DNA of 64,000 nt from Anthoceros angustus (taxonomy: Eukaryota; Streptophyta; Anthocerotopsida; Anthocerotales; Anthocerotaceae). The position numbers and the translations under genes were made by a program. The stretch lies in the NCBI GenBank assembly GCA_010909165.1, contig MU008168.1:1116001-1180000 (forward strand), in the 5' to 3' direction. The notes under the pieces are model-generated. The model made no database searches and was not told the origin of the DNA. It saw only the letters and a list, made by a program, of their open reading frames with translations. Every line of letters begins with the position of its first letter. Position 1 is the first letter of the stretch. This document shows positions 53,201-64,000 of the stretch, piece by piece.

Positions 53201-53739
53201 CACAAAGATGTGGTTATCCGGTAAGGCTCCAGACTGTCGCATCTGCCAGTACAGTTTTATTGCCTGCATCGGATGTCCATGTTCAGCATGCGCCAAGATG
53301 AAGGATGCCCACACGTAAGCGTTTGGTGCAACCACTTTGGAAAACACTTGCAACACTTCCTGCAACCTCGCATGAGAAGCATACATGCGGATGATGTGGT
53401 TGGCCAGGAGCTTGTTTGACTCGTACCCACTCTTTAGTACAAGAGCATGAATACATCTTCCCACCACCAGTTCCTTCTTGGCGGTGGAACTCCTGAGAAC
53501 TTCGTAAAAGACAAATGGGGAGACATAAGACCCCTGCTGGACAAGGAGGCCCAATGCTTCAACAGCATCGCTCAGCTGCCCCTTTTCGCTGGTTCTCCAG
53601 GATCCCACCTCTGTATCTGCTTCACATTCCACCACCCTGCAAGGAGGAAGTACCTGTCAAAGCAGAAAACGGGGTCTACCCACCATCAACATACAGAGGG
53701 ACCACTCAGACTGGCATCTTCTGTCGTCAGGCTCCACAT
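50279..53739 (-). CDS. large PLS-type PPR protein with E/E+ end
   Basis: One open frame of about 1,118 codons (50279-53653) encodes about nine near-uniform P-L-S units of roughly 101 residues. A typical unit contains GSCLVDMYAKCGSLDDARRV, FDSLATRNVVTWTAMVAGYA, LYAAMQQEDITPADHVIFVC and ACASVGALQEGKQLHCQIQE. It ends in E/E+ motifs (SWIDHEQEAQTFLVG) without a DYW domain. The open frame has no ATG at its start. An upstream ATG at 53739 could be joined through 53695 to 53653, but that intron would be only 41 bp, so the true first exon is uncertain. Units are much more alike than in most PPR proteins, which suggests internal duplication or gene conversion. Likely an organelle RNA-binding factor, probably for editing with a DYW partner. 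Confidence 0.85.
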
Positions 53740-54088
53740 TCTGAAGCACTGCTATCGGATACTGAAAAGGAAAATCAGATTGGCCAAGTTGAACGTGCCT
53801 TATGCTCCCGTGTCCCAGTCTTGCGTAAGGCTTGAAAGAGGGTAGTCCTTGCGTCTTTTGTGATGGATCCCTTCATCGACACACTCCCCTAGTTGCAAGC
53901 AGCAAGGGAAAAACTGATGCCTATGGGCCACGCACGTCTGCCTCAATAAGACATCAGATGGGCGCAGCAGCAGCGAGCCATACCAGAGGATAAGAGGAAC
54001 AAAATCGATCAGCACGGACTGTGGGCGCGGCACAAATTGTCTTTCACGATCTTATCAGCCCGATGACAAGGTGGATCTGCAGTTAGCC
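53740..54088. promoter_or_regulatory. divergent promoter between two giant PPR genes
   Basis: About 350 bp separate the likely starts of the two head-to-head PPR genes; they would have to share this space for both promoters. No TATA box is recognised. Confidence 0.4.
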
Positions 54089-57000
54089 ATGCTAGATGCT
54101 CAACTGCCAGTTGGGATGTTAGACCTATCAACGTCGTCATCTCCTTGGACATCTGTGAATGGAAGGTAAGACTTGTTTGAAAGTTCTACATGTACATTCT
54201 GCTCTTGAATGTCGTGTTGCATGACGATCCTGATTTTCTGCAACTTCAGGAATGCACGTGAGATGGAGGCCTTATGCAAGGATGGACAGCTTGATAGTGC
54301 TCTACTGGCTCTACTCCGTATGGATCAACAGGGAATCGTCCCGTCCATACAGATGTACAGGGTCTTATTGCAGGCATGCTCAAAGCAGAAGTCCCTTGCA
54401 GAAACAAAGCAGGTACAAGCTCACCTAGCAAAACACGGGTTAGATTCCAGCAGATATTTAGGAAACCTGGTGGTCACCAGTCTGGTAAACTGTGGGAGCC
54501 TTGCAGATGGGCTGCAGGTTTTTAAAAGATTAACACACCGAACTGTTGTCTCTTGGACAGCCATCATCTCAGGGTTCATCACTGCTGGACAGTGTCAGCA
54601 GGCTTTGTTGTGCTATGACCAGATGCAACAGGAAGGTGTGCAGCCCGACGCTTATGTGTTTGTTAGCCTAGTAAAAGCATGCAGCAGGTTGGAGGACCTG
54701 GAACAAGGCAAGTGGATACACTCTGAAATTAAGGCACATGGATTTGAATCCGACGTATTTGTTGGGAGCACTCTGGTTAGTATGTATTCAAAGTGTGGGA
54801 GTATCATCGATGCTCAACGGGTGTTCGACGGATTGGCCCAACGGAATGTGGTGTCCTGGAATGCACTCCTTGCAGCATATGCTCAACAGGACCAAGGTGA
54901 GAAGGCATTGCAGATATACTGCAGGATGGAAGAGGAAGGTGTCACACCGAATGATCGGACTTTTGTTAGTGCCCTCCAAGCCTGTGCCAGCCTTGCAGGA
55001 CAGAAGGAAACTGCAACTATAGTCGACCAAAATCTGAAAGTACATGCCTTACAAAGGGGAAAGGTAATCCATGCCAAAGCTAAGTGGAGAGGTCTTGAAT
55101 CAGATGTCTTTATTGGGAGCACTTTGGTCCTCATGTATGCAAAATGTGGGAGCATTACTGATGCTAAGGAGGTGTTTGACAGATTTTCGCAGCGTGATGT
55201 GGCATTGTGGAATGCCATGATTGCAGCATATGTTGAGAGGGGACAAGCAGAGAGCGCCCTGAAAACCTTTTGGGAGATGCAACAAGAAGGCGTGACGCCC
55301 AATGCTCGAACATTTGTTATTGCACTTCAAGCATGTGGGTGCCTCGCAGATACTGAGGAAACTACTGTTGTGGATGAACAGTATGTGAAGGTGGCGTCGT
55401 TGGAGAAGGGAAGGGATGTACATGCTGGGGCTGTTGAGAGGGGTCTTGAATTGGACAGCTTTGTGGGAAGCACTTTAGTGAATGTGTATGGGAAGTGCGG
55501 CAGCATCAGGGATGCCAGGCAGCTATTTGACAGATTGCCTAAGCGCAATGTGGTGGCATGGACTGCGATTATTTCAGCATATGCTCAGCAGGACCAAGGA
55601 GAAAAGGCATTGGAAATTTACTATCAACTACTAGAGGAAGGTCTCAAGCCAGATGGACACACCTATGTCAGCATTCTCCAAGCGTGTGGCAAACTCGCGG
55701 AAAAGGAGGAGAGTACATTCATTAATGGGCAATATCTGAAGGTGGACTCCTTGCAAAGGGGGAGGGAAATACATTCTGCCGTCATTGAAGACGGTTTCGA
55801 ATCCAACATCTTTGTTGGCAATGCTTTGGTTAGTATGTATGCCGACTGTTGGAGCATCAAGGATGCAGAAGAGGTGTTTGACAGACTGGAGCAGCGTGAT
55901 GTGGTTTCATGGAACATCATGATTGCAGCATATGCTGAACGGGATCAAGGAGAGAAAGCAATGCAGCTGTATATGCAGATGCTTCAGGAAGGGGCGAGGC
56001 CAGATCTGCGGACCCTTGTTAATGTTCTCCAAGCATGTGGCAAGCTCGCAGAAAAGGAGGAAAGTGCACTTCTTAACGGACAGCATGTTAAGCTGGAGTG
56101 CTTGCAGCAGGTGAGGGAGATACAAACCACAGCTGTGAGTATGGGTCTCGAGTCAGACACCTCCCTCAGCACTAGTTTGGTCTACATGTATGCCAAGTGT
56201 GGAAGCATCAAAGATGCAGAGCAGGTATTTCAGACATCCTTGAAGCACGATGTGGTGTTATGGAATGCCCTTATAACAGCGTATGCCCAACTAGACCGAG
56301 GAGAAGCTGCCTTGCAGTGTTATAAGCAGATGCAAGTGGAAAGAATCATGCCAAATATGTGGACCTTTGTCAGTGCTGCGCAAGCATGTGGTAGCATCGC
56401 AGAAACAGAGGAATATTCACAGGTGGATGGAAGAAATGTGAAGGTCGAGGCTTTGCAGGAGGGCCGGGCAGTGCATGCTGATGCGACTTTGCGGGGCTTT
56501 GAGTCACAAGCTTTCGTAGGTAGTACTTTGATAAGTATGTATGCAAAATGTGGGAGCATCAAGGATGCGGAACACGTGTTCAACAGGATGCATCAGCGGG
56601 ATGTTGTGTCATGGAATTCCATGATGGCAGCATATGCTCACCAGGAGCAAGGGGAGAAAACTTTGCAAATTTATACCCAGATGCAAGCAGAAGGCGTGAA
56701 AGCAGACACAGCTACATTCATTTCTGTACTCGACGCATGCAGCCGTACAGGAGCCTTGGACATGTGCATGAACGTCCATAAGAGCATCGTGGGGAGAGGA
56801 TTTTGGTGCAACCTTTCTCTGGCCAATAGTTTGATCAATGCGTATGGCAAATGTGGGAGCATGGTGGATGCTCAACATGTATTCGATTCACTGTCTCAGC
56901 CTAGTCTCGTGTCGTGGAGTGCACTCATTGCTGGGTATTCCCGAGTTGGAGATTGTATTAGAAGCTTGCAGTGCTTTGAGAACATGTTGACTGCAGGCTT

Positions 57001-60000
57001 CAGACCAGATGGAGTCGCATTTATGGCAGTCCTCTCTGCATGCAGTCATGCTGGCATGGTGGAGAACGGACTGCAGTACTTTGAGAGCATGACGAAAGAA
57101 CATGGCATTTCTGCTACGACGGAGCATTATGCCTGTGTTATTGACATGGTTGGTCGTGCAGGACTCTTTAGCAAAGCAGAAAGTTTACTTCTCCATATGC
57201 CAATGCAGCCTGATTTGCCAGTGTGGTTGTGTCTGCTGGGTGCCTGCCGAAAGCACGGTGAGGTGGAACTTGGAAAGCGTGCTTTTGATGCTGCTGTGGG
57301 TCTAGAACCAAGACATGGTGCAGCCTATGTGCTCATGTCGAATATCTATGCTGATGCTGGAATGTGGGAGTGTGCTCAGGAAGTAGATGAATTGAGGCAT
57401 TGTGTAGCTGCAAGCAGACAGCCCGGGCAGAGCTGGATCGAGCATGGGCAGGAGGTGCACACCTTTATGGTTGGTGACCACAGGCACCACCTAGAGTCAG
57501 CGATCTACAAATTTCTCACATCCTTAAACACGAAACTGAATCAGGTAGGGACCCTTTCACCAACAGTCTCAATTGTACAACAAACATCTGAATCTGAAGA
57601 CTCAAGTCGTTTCACCATTCGATCATTAGAGACACTCTGCCAGCAAGGACAGATAAACAAGGCTGTTCTTGCCTTGCTCCGCCTAGACCAGCAGGGATAT
57701 GTGCCTTCTGTCCAGATTTACCAGACGCTTCTACAAGCCTGCATGAAAAGGAAAGCCCTCTGGGAGGCTAAGCAGATTAGTGCTCAGCTGGCAAAACATG
57801 GATTAGAGTCGAACATATCCCTGGGGAACCTTATGGTTACTACGCTGGCCACCTGTGGTAGCCTTGCAGATGCGGTGCAGTTGTTTGAAAGGTTGCCACA
57901 TCGAACTGCATTTTCTTGGACAGCTATCATTTCAGGGTATAGCAATGCTGGGAAATGTCGGGAGGCACTTTTGTGCTATGACCAAATGCAGCAGGAAGGT
58001 GTGCAGCCTGACAAGTACACGTTTGTCAGTTTACTCAAAGCATGCAGCAAACTGGGAGATCTGGAAGAGGGCAAGAGGATTCACACTGATGTGCTGGCAC
58101 ATGGGTTTGAATCGGATTCGTATGTCAGGAATACGTTGGTAAGTATGTTTGCAAAGTGTGGGAGCACCGTGAATGCACAGCAGGTGTTTGATGGAATGTC
58201 TCAGCATGATGTTGTTACGTGGAATGTCATGATTGCAGCATATGCTCAACAGGACCAAGGTGAGAAGGCTTTGCAGATGTTTAGGCGAATGCAAGAAGCA
58301 GGAGTTAAGCCAACTGACCGGACATTTGTCAGTGTCCTTCAAGCATGTGGCAGCGCTGCAGAGAAGGAGGAAAGTACTTACGTTGATGGGCAGTGTTTCA
58401 AAATTGAATCCCTTCAAGTGGGCAGGAAAATACATGCTGGAGCAATAGAAGGGGGTTTTGAATCGGATGTATTTGTTGGAAACACTTTGGTTAGCATGTA
58501 TTCAAAGTGTGGGAGCATCAAGGATGCAGAGCACGTGTTTGGCAAATTGCAACAACGTACCGTGGTGTCATGGAATGCTATGCTTGCTGCATACGCTCAG
58601 CAGGGTGATGGTGCGAATGCCTGGCGCCTATATCACCAGATGCAAGAGCAAAGGGTCGCTCCAAATGCGCGAACCTTTGTTAGTGCCCTTCAAGCTTGCG
58701 GTAGCCTCGCAGAAAAGGAAGAAAGTGTGGTTTGCGATGGGAAATGTGTCAAAGTGGGCTCCCTAATGAAGGGGAAAGAAATCCATGCTGCAGCTACAGA
58801 AAGGGGCTGTCTATCCACATTTGTAAATATCACATTGGTTAGCATGTATGCCAAGTGTAGAAGCATCAAGGATGCGGAACAAGTATTTGAAAAAATGCAG
58901 CAGCGTGATGTGGTAGCATGGAATGCCATGATAACAGCTTATGCAGAGCAGGACCAAGGAGAAGATGCCTTGCATATTTTTCGCCAAATGGAAGACGAGA
59001 GCGTCAGTCCAGATGCACGGACCTTTGTCAGTGTTCTCCAGTCATGTGGCAGCCTTGCAGAAAAGGAGGAAACTGTACTTCTCGATGGCCAGCTTGTCAA
59101 AGCAGAATCCCTTCGGAAAGGTAGGGCAATACATGCCAGTGCAAGAGTGCATGGCTCTGAATCGGACATCTTTGTGGGGAACAGTTTGGTTAGCATGTAC
59201 TCAAAGTGTGGCAGTATCAAGGATGCAGAACAGGTGTTTGCTACAATATTCCAGCGCAATGTGATTACGTGGAATTCCCTGATTGCAGGGTATGCACAGC
59301 AGGACAAAGCCGAAAAGGCATTGGAGATATATCAGCAGATGCGTGAGGAAGGGGTGAGGCCAGATGCTCGTACTTTTGTCAGCATTCTTCAAGCATGTGG
59401 GAGCCTAGCGGAAAGGGAGGCATATGCCATCGTGGATGGCCAGAATGTGAAGAAGGAGTGCCTACAAAAGGGAAGGGAATTGCATGCTGAGGCTTACCGG
59501 GCTTCTGCCTTAGATGTCTTCGTTGGGAGTAGCTTGATTAGTCTGTACGCAAAGTGTGGTAGCATGCAGGATGCCGAACAGGTGTTTGACCAGCTGGCTC
59601 AGCGTGACGTGGTGGCATGGAATGCAATGATCGCAGGCTATGTTCACCATGAGCAAGGGGAAAGGGCCTTACAACTTTACGCAACCATGCAAGCAGAAAA
59701 GGTGAACTCTAACGAGGCGACATTTGTGGCTGTTTTACAAGCATGCAGCAAGACTGGAGCTCTGGATATATGTGTGCAAACCCACAAAAAGATAGTGGAG
59801 AGCGGGTTGGCGTTCCGTCCCTCTGTGGCTAACAGTTTGTTATATGCATACACTAAAGTTGGGAGCATGGAAGTTGCTCGAAGCATCTTTGACTCAATGC
59901 CACATCCCGATGTTGTGTCATGGACTGCACTGATAGCAGGATATGGGCAACTTGGACACTGTGAGCTCAGTATCGAATCTTATGACAATATGCGCCTGGC

Positions 60001-60598
60001 GGGGGTGAGTCCAAATCGGGTCACATACTTGGCACTCCTATCTGCTTGCTGTCATGCTGGCATGGTGGACCTGGGCCTGGAGTACTTTGAAAGCATGACT
60101 AGTGAACATGGCTTAGCTCCGGACGTGGAGCATTATACTTGTGTCATCGACCTTGTTGGTCGATCTGGACACTTCAGCAAGGCAGAAGAGCTGCTTTCCC
60201 ACATGCCAATGAAGCCTGATTTGCCAGTGTGGATGTGTTTGCTGGATGCCTGCAGAAAGCGACGTGACGTGGTAAGGGCAAAGCAGTTTTTCGACAAGGC
60301 TGTAGCTCTGGAGCCCAAACATTCGGCAGCATATATGCTGATGGCGAATATATATGCTGATGCTGGGATGCCTGAGTGTGCTCGAGAGGTATCTGAGTTA
60401 AGGCAGAGTTTAGGTGCAAGGAAGCAGCCCGGCAAAAGTTGGATTGAGCATGAGCAGAAGGTTCACACATTTCGAGTTGCAGACCAAGAGCATCAGGAAG
60501 CACCATTGCTATATGCATTGCTGGAAGACCTAACCACTAAGCTAAAGGAGGCTGGGTATGTAGACTTTGTGGAAAGCTGGCATGGAGAGCTGAATTGA
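54089..60598 (+). CDS. double PPR-E protein (two full PPR modules fused), about 2,141 aa
   Basis: Exon 1 54089-54165, an 84-bp intron, then a single 6.35-kb exon 54250-60598 without a stop. Module 1 (residues about 20-1110) begins MEALCKDGQLDSALLALLRM, has many PLS motifs, and closes with a complete E/E+ end (SWIEHGQEVHTFMVGDHRHH). After a Ser/Thr-rich linker of about 40 residues (GTLSPTVSIVQQTSESEDSS), module 2 restarts with LETLCQQGQINKAVLALLRL and ends with its own E/E+ (SWIEHEQKVHTFRVADQEHQ). Neither has a DYW domain. Nine motif boundaries carry an inserted segment of the form LAEKEEStyxDGQxxKxxSL. The exon-1 choice is supported by an exact phase match. PPR-E proteins bind organelle RNA; a two-module protein could bind two sites or an exceptionally long one. 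Confidence 0.88.
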
Positions 60599-60657
60599 AC
60601 ACAAGGCAGATGTCGTAAGTAGGAACCTTAATTTATCAGCAATTAAGCTTAGTACAT

Positions 60658-62881
60658 TCAAAGAGTGATTTCTTCTGGCTGCAGTTGCTGTTTCCTAAGG
60701 TCCTTCTGCAATGCATTCTGCTCACTCCAGTGACGGAAAGCTTCCCTTACAGGATTGAGCTCTGCATCCTCTATCTGAGCCTGAGAGGTGACATTGTCTA
60801 TCCAGAAAGACCACACCGGAGTAGTGTGGTCCAACAGGGGCCACACTCAGGAGCACCACATTGTGCAAAAATGTTTGCATAATGCTCTTCACCTCGCTGG
60901 ATGGTTCTAACCTTGAATGTTTAGCATCATTCATGGTTGCCATCAAGTTCTGGGCATATGAGCTGGGCTGCCGAAAATTGTGGAAGTCGTTGTCTACAAG
61001 GACCAAGCCTTCTGACGGTGCAAGTGGCAGGATTATGCGGGAGTGTCGAGCCAGTGACAGAGGTATCACGTCAGGAAGCACTCCCATAACACAGCCACAG
61101 CTGTTCCCACCATCTTTCTGATCTGAAAGCAAATCAGCCAACAGACAACTCTTGACACTCCAGCAAGCAGTACAACCACCAAATGCACACCAGTGCCAGA
61201 ACAGACAGAACCCGACATCATACAAAATCGTGTACCTGATGAAGCATAAAGGACTCGCCAGTGATGGACAATCTCAGGAGACGGACATTTCCGCAAATCT
61301 CAATCTGAGAACTACAGGAGCAGGAGATGATGTGCGAAAATGTGCAGTCCTGATTTTGTCTTTGCTGTCAGGCTCAAACAACCACCTTGCCCTTGCTGTA
61401 GATTCATCATCTTCTGCCCCATCTGGAACCTGGCTTTCTTCATCCAAAGATGATTGGTCATCTTCCGGAATGCTCACACCACTGTCACAATCATCCAGCA
61501 CCTCCGGGACAACCGCCGATTCATCTTCGAAGACCGACTACCCTGCGGTTAAAGTAGGCAGGCTTGTTCACGTCTTTGTACTTGCTCCGAGCGGTGTAAT
61601 TATGGAAAGGATGCCTTCCTGCCAATTGACAACAGCCAATGTCACGGGTACTGCTACACGTCCTCCTAACCAAGCTTTCGGTGCCTCAATTGGCTGACAA
61701 CCTGAAATGCTGATAATATGCTGTTCAGCTCTGTCACTCGATCTTCACTTGCTGCCATTGAACCAGAGTGATTGATGTCAAGCACAGCCGCTGGTAGTAG
61801 ATACTCGTATGTGCGGGTAAAACACATCTTTCTTGAATCGAAGGACCTGCAGAACCAGGATGGTCAGTGCCGAAAACGGCAGTTATGACTGAAACATTCC
61901 ACACATTGAGCTTAAGTCGAGTCAGACCTGGGCACTGGGACAACAGAAAACACTTTTATGCTTGCAGGTAAGTGAGCATTGATACTTTCCGCCAATGCAA
62001 GCCCGTCCCTGTCATGGACCCATGCTGCTTCTGGGACTTCCATCTTCATAGAAATGACTGTGCTTATGGAGTGCACCTGAGCTGAACGTAGAAACACAAT
62101 TAGAACCTTTTGATCTGCGTCACATTCTACCAACCCAATCACAATGACGGGCAGCTGAAGAGCAACCTCCTCAAATCTAGCAATTTGAGGTGCAGTTACC
62201 AGGACCTTCCAGTCGTGCTAACGACTGGTAACATACATAGTGCATCAGACTTTGACACATACAGAATCTCGTAGGGCACGACGGTTACCCCTTTATCAGT
62301 TCGGCTGCTGCGTGCCCATCCAAGTCTGTGAAGATTCCCAAAGTTACTAGCAAGCATTCCATGAGCCGCCAATATGGCTTTCTCCAGCTCTGCTTCAACG
62401 GCTGCAAGAATACAGACCGGAGAAAATGTGACAACCTGCATAATACTAGCAGCAGCTCAGCCATTGTAGCTTGGACAGAAGCTACTTACTGGGGACTCCT
62501 GTAGACCGTTGCAACTGCAGTCCTGCAAAAACCCGAGTGACTTCAGGACAACCGCATACTTTCCTCTCAAGCATGATACCCAAATGTCGATCATTTGCTA
62601 ATCTATTTGGGCTCATCCTTCTACCAACCTTTGTACTCGGTTCCAACATAGCCAACCCAGAAGCAAACCTTCTTCTTCACCCTCCCATCACCAGGAGCAG
62701 TAGCAGGCGGTTCCAGCAGCCCGTCACTTCCCTCCACCACAGGGCAAAGCTCAACTGAAGTTCTTTCTGCCATCCTCCATGAAGTCCTCCTACAAGAGTG
62801 ACCTGATCCACCCTTACTCTCCAACAGTCCCAGAAATTTTCCTCTGGTGAATGCTCGAGAGCTTACTTTTCCTGCATACAT
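60658..62881 (-). CDS. tRNA pseudouridine synthase, TruA/PUS1 family
   Basis: At least nine exons. In order on the minus strand they show [18 protein letters not shown] (near 62670), [10 protein letters not shown] (near 62520) and [20 protein letters not shown]. Next is ARSSRTDKG, joined to [20 protein letters not shown]; this is the catalytic motif, and its Asp is the nucleophile. Then come [35 protein letters not shown], an acidic insertion ([20 protein letters not shown]), [12 protein letters not shown], joined to [11 protein letters not shown], and the end [15 protein letters not shown]. The family isomerises uridines in tRNA and some mRNAs, in nucleus, mitochondria or plastids. The start is uncertain: 62881 is an ATG, but an upstream exon may exist. 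One junction near 61690/61590 did not keep phase with the obvious sites. It converges with the giant PPR gene, only 59 bp apart. Confidence 0.85.
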
Positions 62882-63309
62882 GACAGAAAGACAGATGATC
62901 ACCACATTCCGCCTCTATGACTCAACAGGATGCACACCCACGACATAAGGTGGACAACATGATAGGATGTACGCCATCACTCACTCACTTGAGTCACATT
63001 GCCCGTGTCCCTTGGCCAGAGTATGGAAAGAGGGCGGCACCAGGGTGCAGAGCTTGCAGCTGCTCCACCACACTGCGCTGCTACGCATGGCACCCGAATG
63101 CTTCAAAATTTGGCCTCACAGCTCACAGTGTGCCAAATACAGCCTTGTCTCAAGTCCTGTTTGGCAGGACGGCGGATTTCCTCTACATATATGTATTAGG
63201 TTTCATAAATTTCACACTGATAATATAAAATGGAATCAAGTCGATGCTTAGTGTTTTCTGCTCGCTGTTTTCGCTTGGTGTTCTCCATATTAGGAGTTGT
63301 TTGGAGAAG
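62882..63309. other. upstream region of the pseudouridine synthase
   Basis: Should contain its promoter and possibly a first exon. No plus-strand gene is evident. Confidence 0.35.
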
Positions 63310-63485
63310 AACCTTAAGCATTTTGCGCTTCGATTGGCACTTGGATGGGGTGTTTAGAAGGGAGTGGATGCCCTTGGTGCTAGTAATTTAGGTACGCCAT
63401 GTTATAAATTGTTAAGTACTAAGTCCCATGTCAAAAAAATTTATCCAAGAGGACAATAATGGACTTCTTCTTCTTAATCACTTCA
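63310..63485 (+). mobile_element. SINE-like element, copy D (short, diverged)
   Basis: Begins aaccttaagc and keeps cacttggatggggtg, gggagtggatgcccttggtg and the cttcttctt tail, but is the most diverged copy. A possible 7-bp target-site duplication ggagaag lies at 63303-63309 and 63486-63492. Confidence 0.6.
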
Positions 63486-63840
63486 GGAGAAGTTAGAAGC
63501 ATAGGTAATAGAGAGAATTTAAATGTAAGGTTGAGATTAAGCTAATTATTATCTAGCACGTAAGATCGTCGTTTATTTAATACCATATAGGTAGTGGAGA
63601 GCTTTTGATTTGGAAAGCCTTACATCTATGACACCATATAACTAGAGAAAGTTATTGATTCAAAAAGCCCAGATGTAAGGAACAATTATGCAATAAAGAA
63701 AGTTGTTGGTACGATTTAAAAAGTCTAGACACAATGTCAAGTTGACTATTTCTCCATTCCACACCACACAATGATAGATGTTCTATCATGTAATATTATT
63801 AATATATTATTTTATATAAAGATAAAGTTGTGAATCCTCT

Positions 63841-63954
63841 TCTCTCAAGCATGGAGCTCCCCTAGCCTAATGGAAAGCATCTTACTTCTAATAAGGGGAT
63901 TGCGGGTTCGAATCTCAGCGTTAGGGGATTGCGAGTTTGAATCCCGCTGAGAGA
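63841..63954 (+). tRNA. degenerate tRNA-Arg(UCU)-like locus with duplicated T-arm
   Basis: A perfect 7-bp acceptor-like pair is formed by tctctca (63841-63847) and tgagaga (63948-63954). Between them lie a box A-like tagcctaatgg, an anticodon arm tctta-cttctaa-taagg with anticodon TCT, and box B ggttcgaatct. About 15 nt (agcatggagctcccc) separate the acceptor from the D-arm, and the T-arm region is duplicated (about 63896-63923 and 63924-63950). The D-stem is weak. It is probably a pseudogene or tRNA-derived element rather than a working tRNA. Confidence 0.5.
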
Positions 63955-64000
63955 AATCTAGTAACTTGTTGCATTGCATCATTTGAGTTCCTGCCAAGAA

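Overview
The window is nuclear DNA of a land plant. Genes are split by short GT-AG introns, mostly about 60-140 bp, and the products are plant-typical: phytocystatin, CCB4, GAUT, RD19 protease, a TAA/TAR-alliinase family enzyme, AMT2, phytoene synthase and bifunctional aspartokinase-homoserine dehydrogenase. Three very long PLS-type PPR genes, compact introns and many interspersed repeats point to a seed-free vascular plant. I favour a Selaginella-like lycophyte; a fern is less likely because fern introns are usually long. This is inference from gene style, not a database match.

Layout. 0-3 kb: gene-poor DNA with minisatellites, then a secreted cystatin. 3.6-11.8 kb: a compact gene island of CCB4 (-), a GAUT-type galacturonosyltransferase (+), ethanolamine kinase (-) and an RD19-like cysteine protease (-). 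12-17 kb: retroelement debris (SINE-like element, LINE-like tails, Ty1/copia RNase H remnant with a perfect 161-bp tandem duplication). 17.6-25.3 kb: tryptophan-aminotransferase-related gene (+), AMT2 ammonium transporter (-) with a recent 664/666-bp tandem duplication of its promoter and 5' coding end, and phytoene synthase (-). 25.4-29.7 kb: AT-rich repeat-filled DNA. 29.7-40 kb: HMG-CoA synthase (-, 12 exons), a PPR-E gene (-) and aspartokinase-homoserine dehydrogenase (+, about 17 exons, one GC-AG intron). 40-42 kb: more SINE-like copies. 42-46.7 kb: two tandem mitochondrial ADP/ATP carrier genes (-). 47-49.8 kb: an unidentified low-complexity gene (+) and HUS1 (+). 50.3-60.6 kb: two giant PPR genes head to head, one of them an apparent fusion of two complete PPR-E proteins (about 2,141 aa). 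60.7-62.9 kb: a TruA/PUS1 pseudouridine synthase (-). The end holds another SINE copy and a degenerate tRNA-Arg-like locus.

Most genes are unrelated housekeeping or chloroplast functions rather than an operon-like pathway. Loose functional themes are organelle RNA and protein maturation (PPRs, CCB4), isoprenoid precursor and carotenoid synthesis (HMG-CoA synthase, phytoene synthase), and nitrogen or amino-acid metabolism (AMT2, TAR, AK-HSDH). The least ordinary signals are the double PPR-E fusion with its recurrent inserted motif, a SINE-like family bounded by target-site duplications in three of its four copies, and the two recent segmental duplications.
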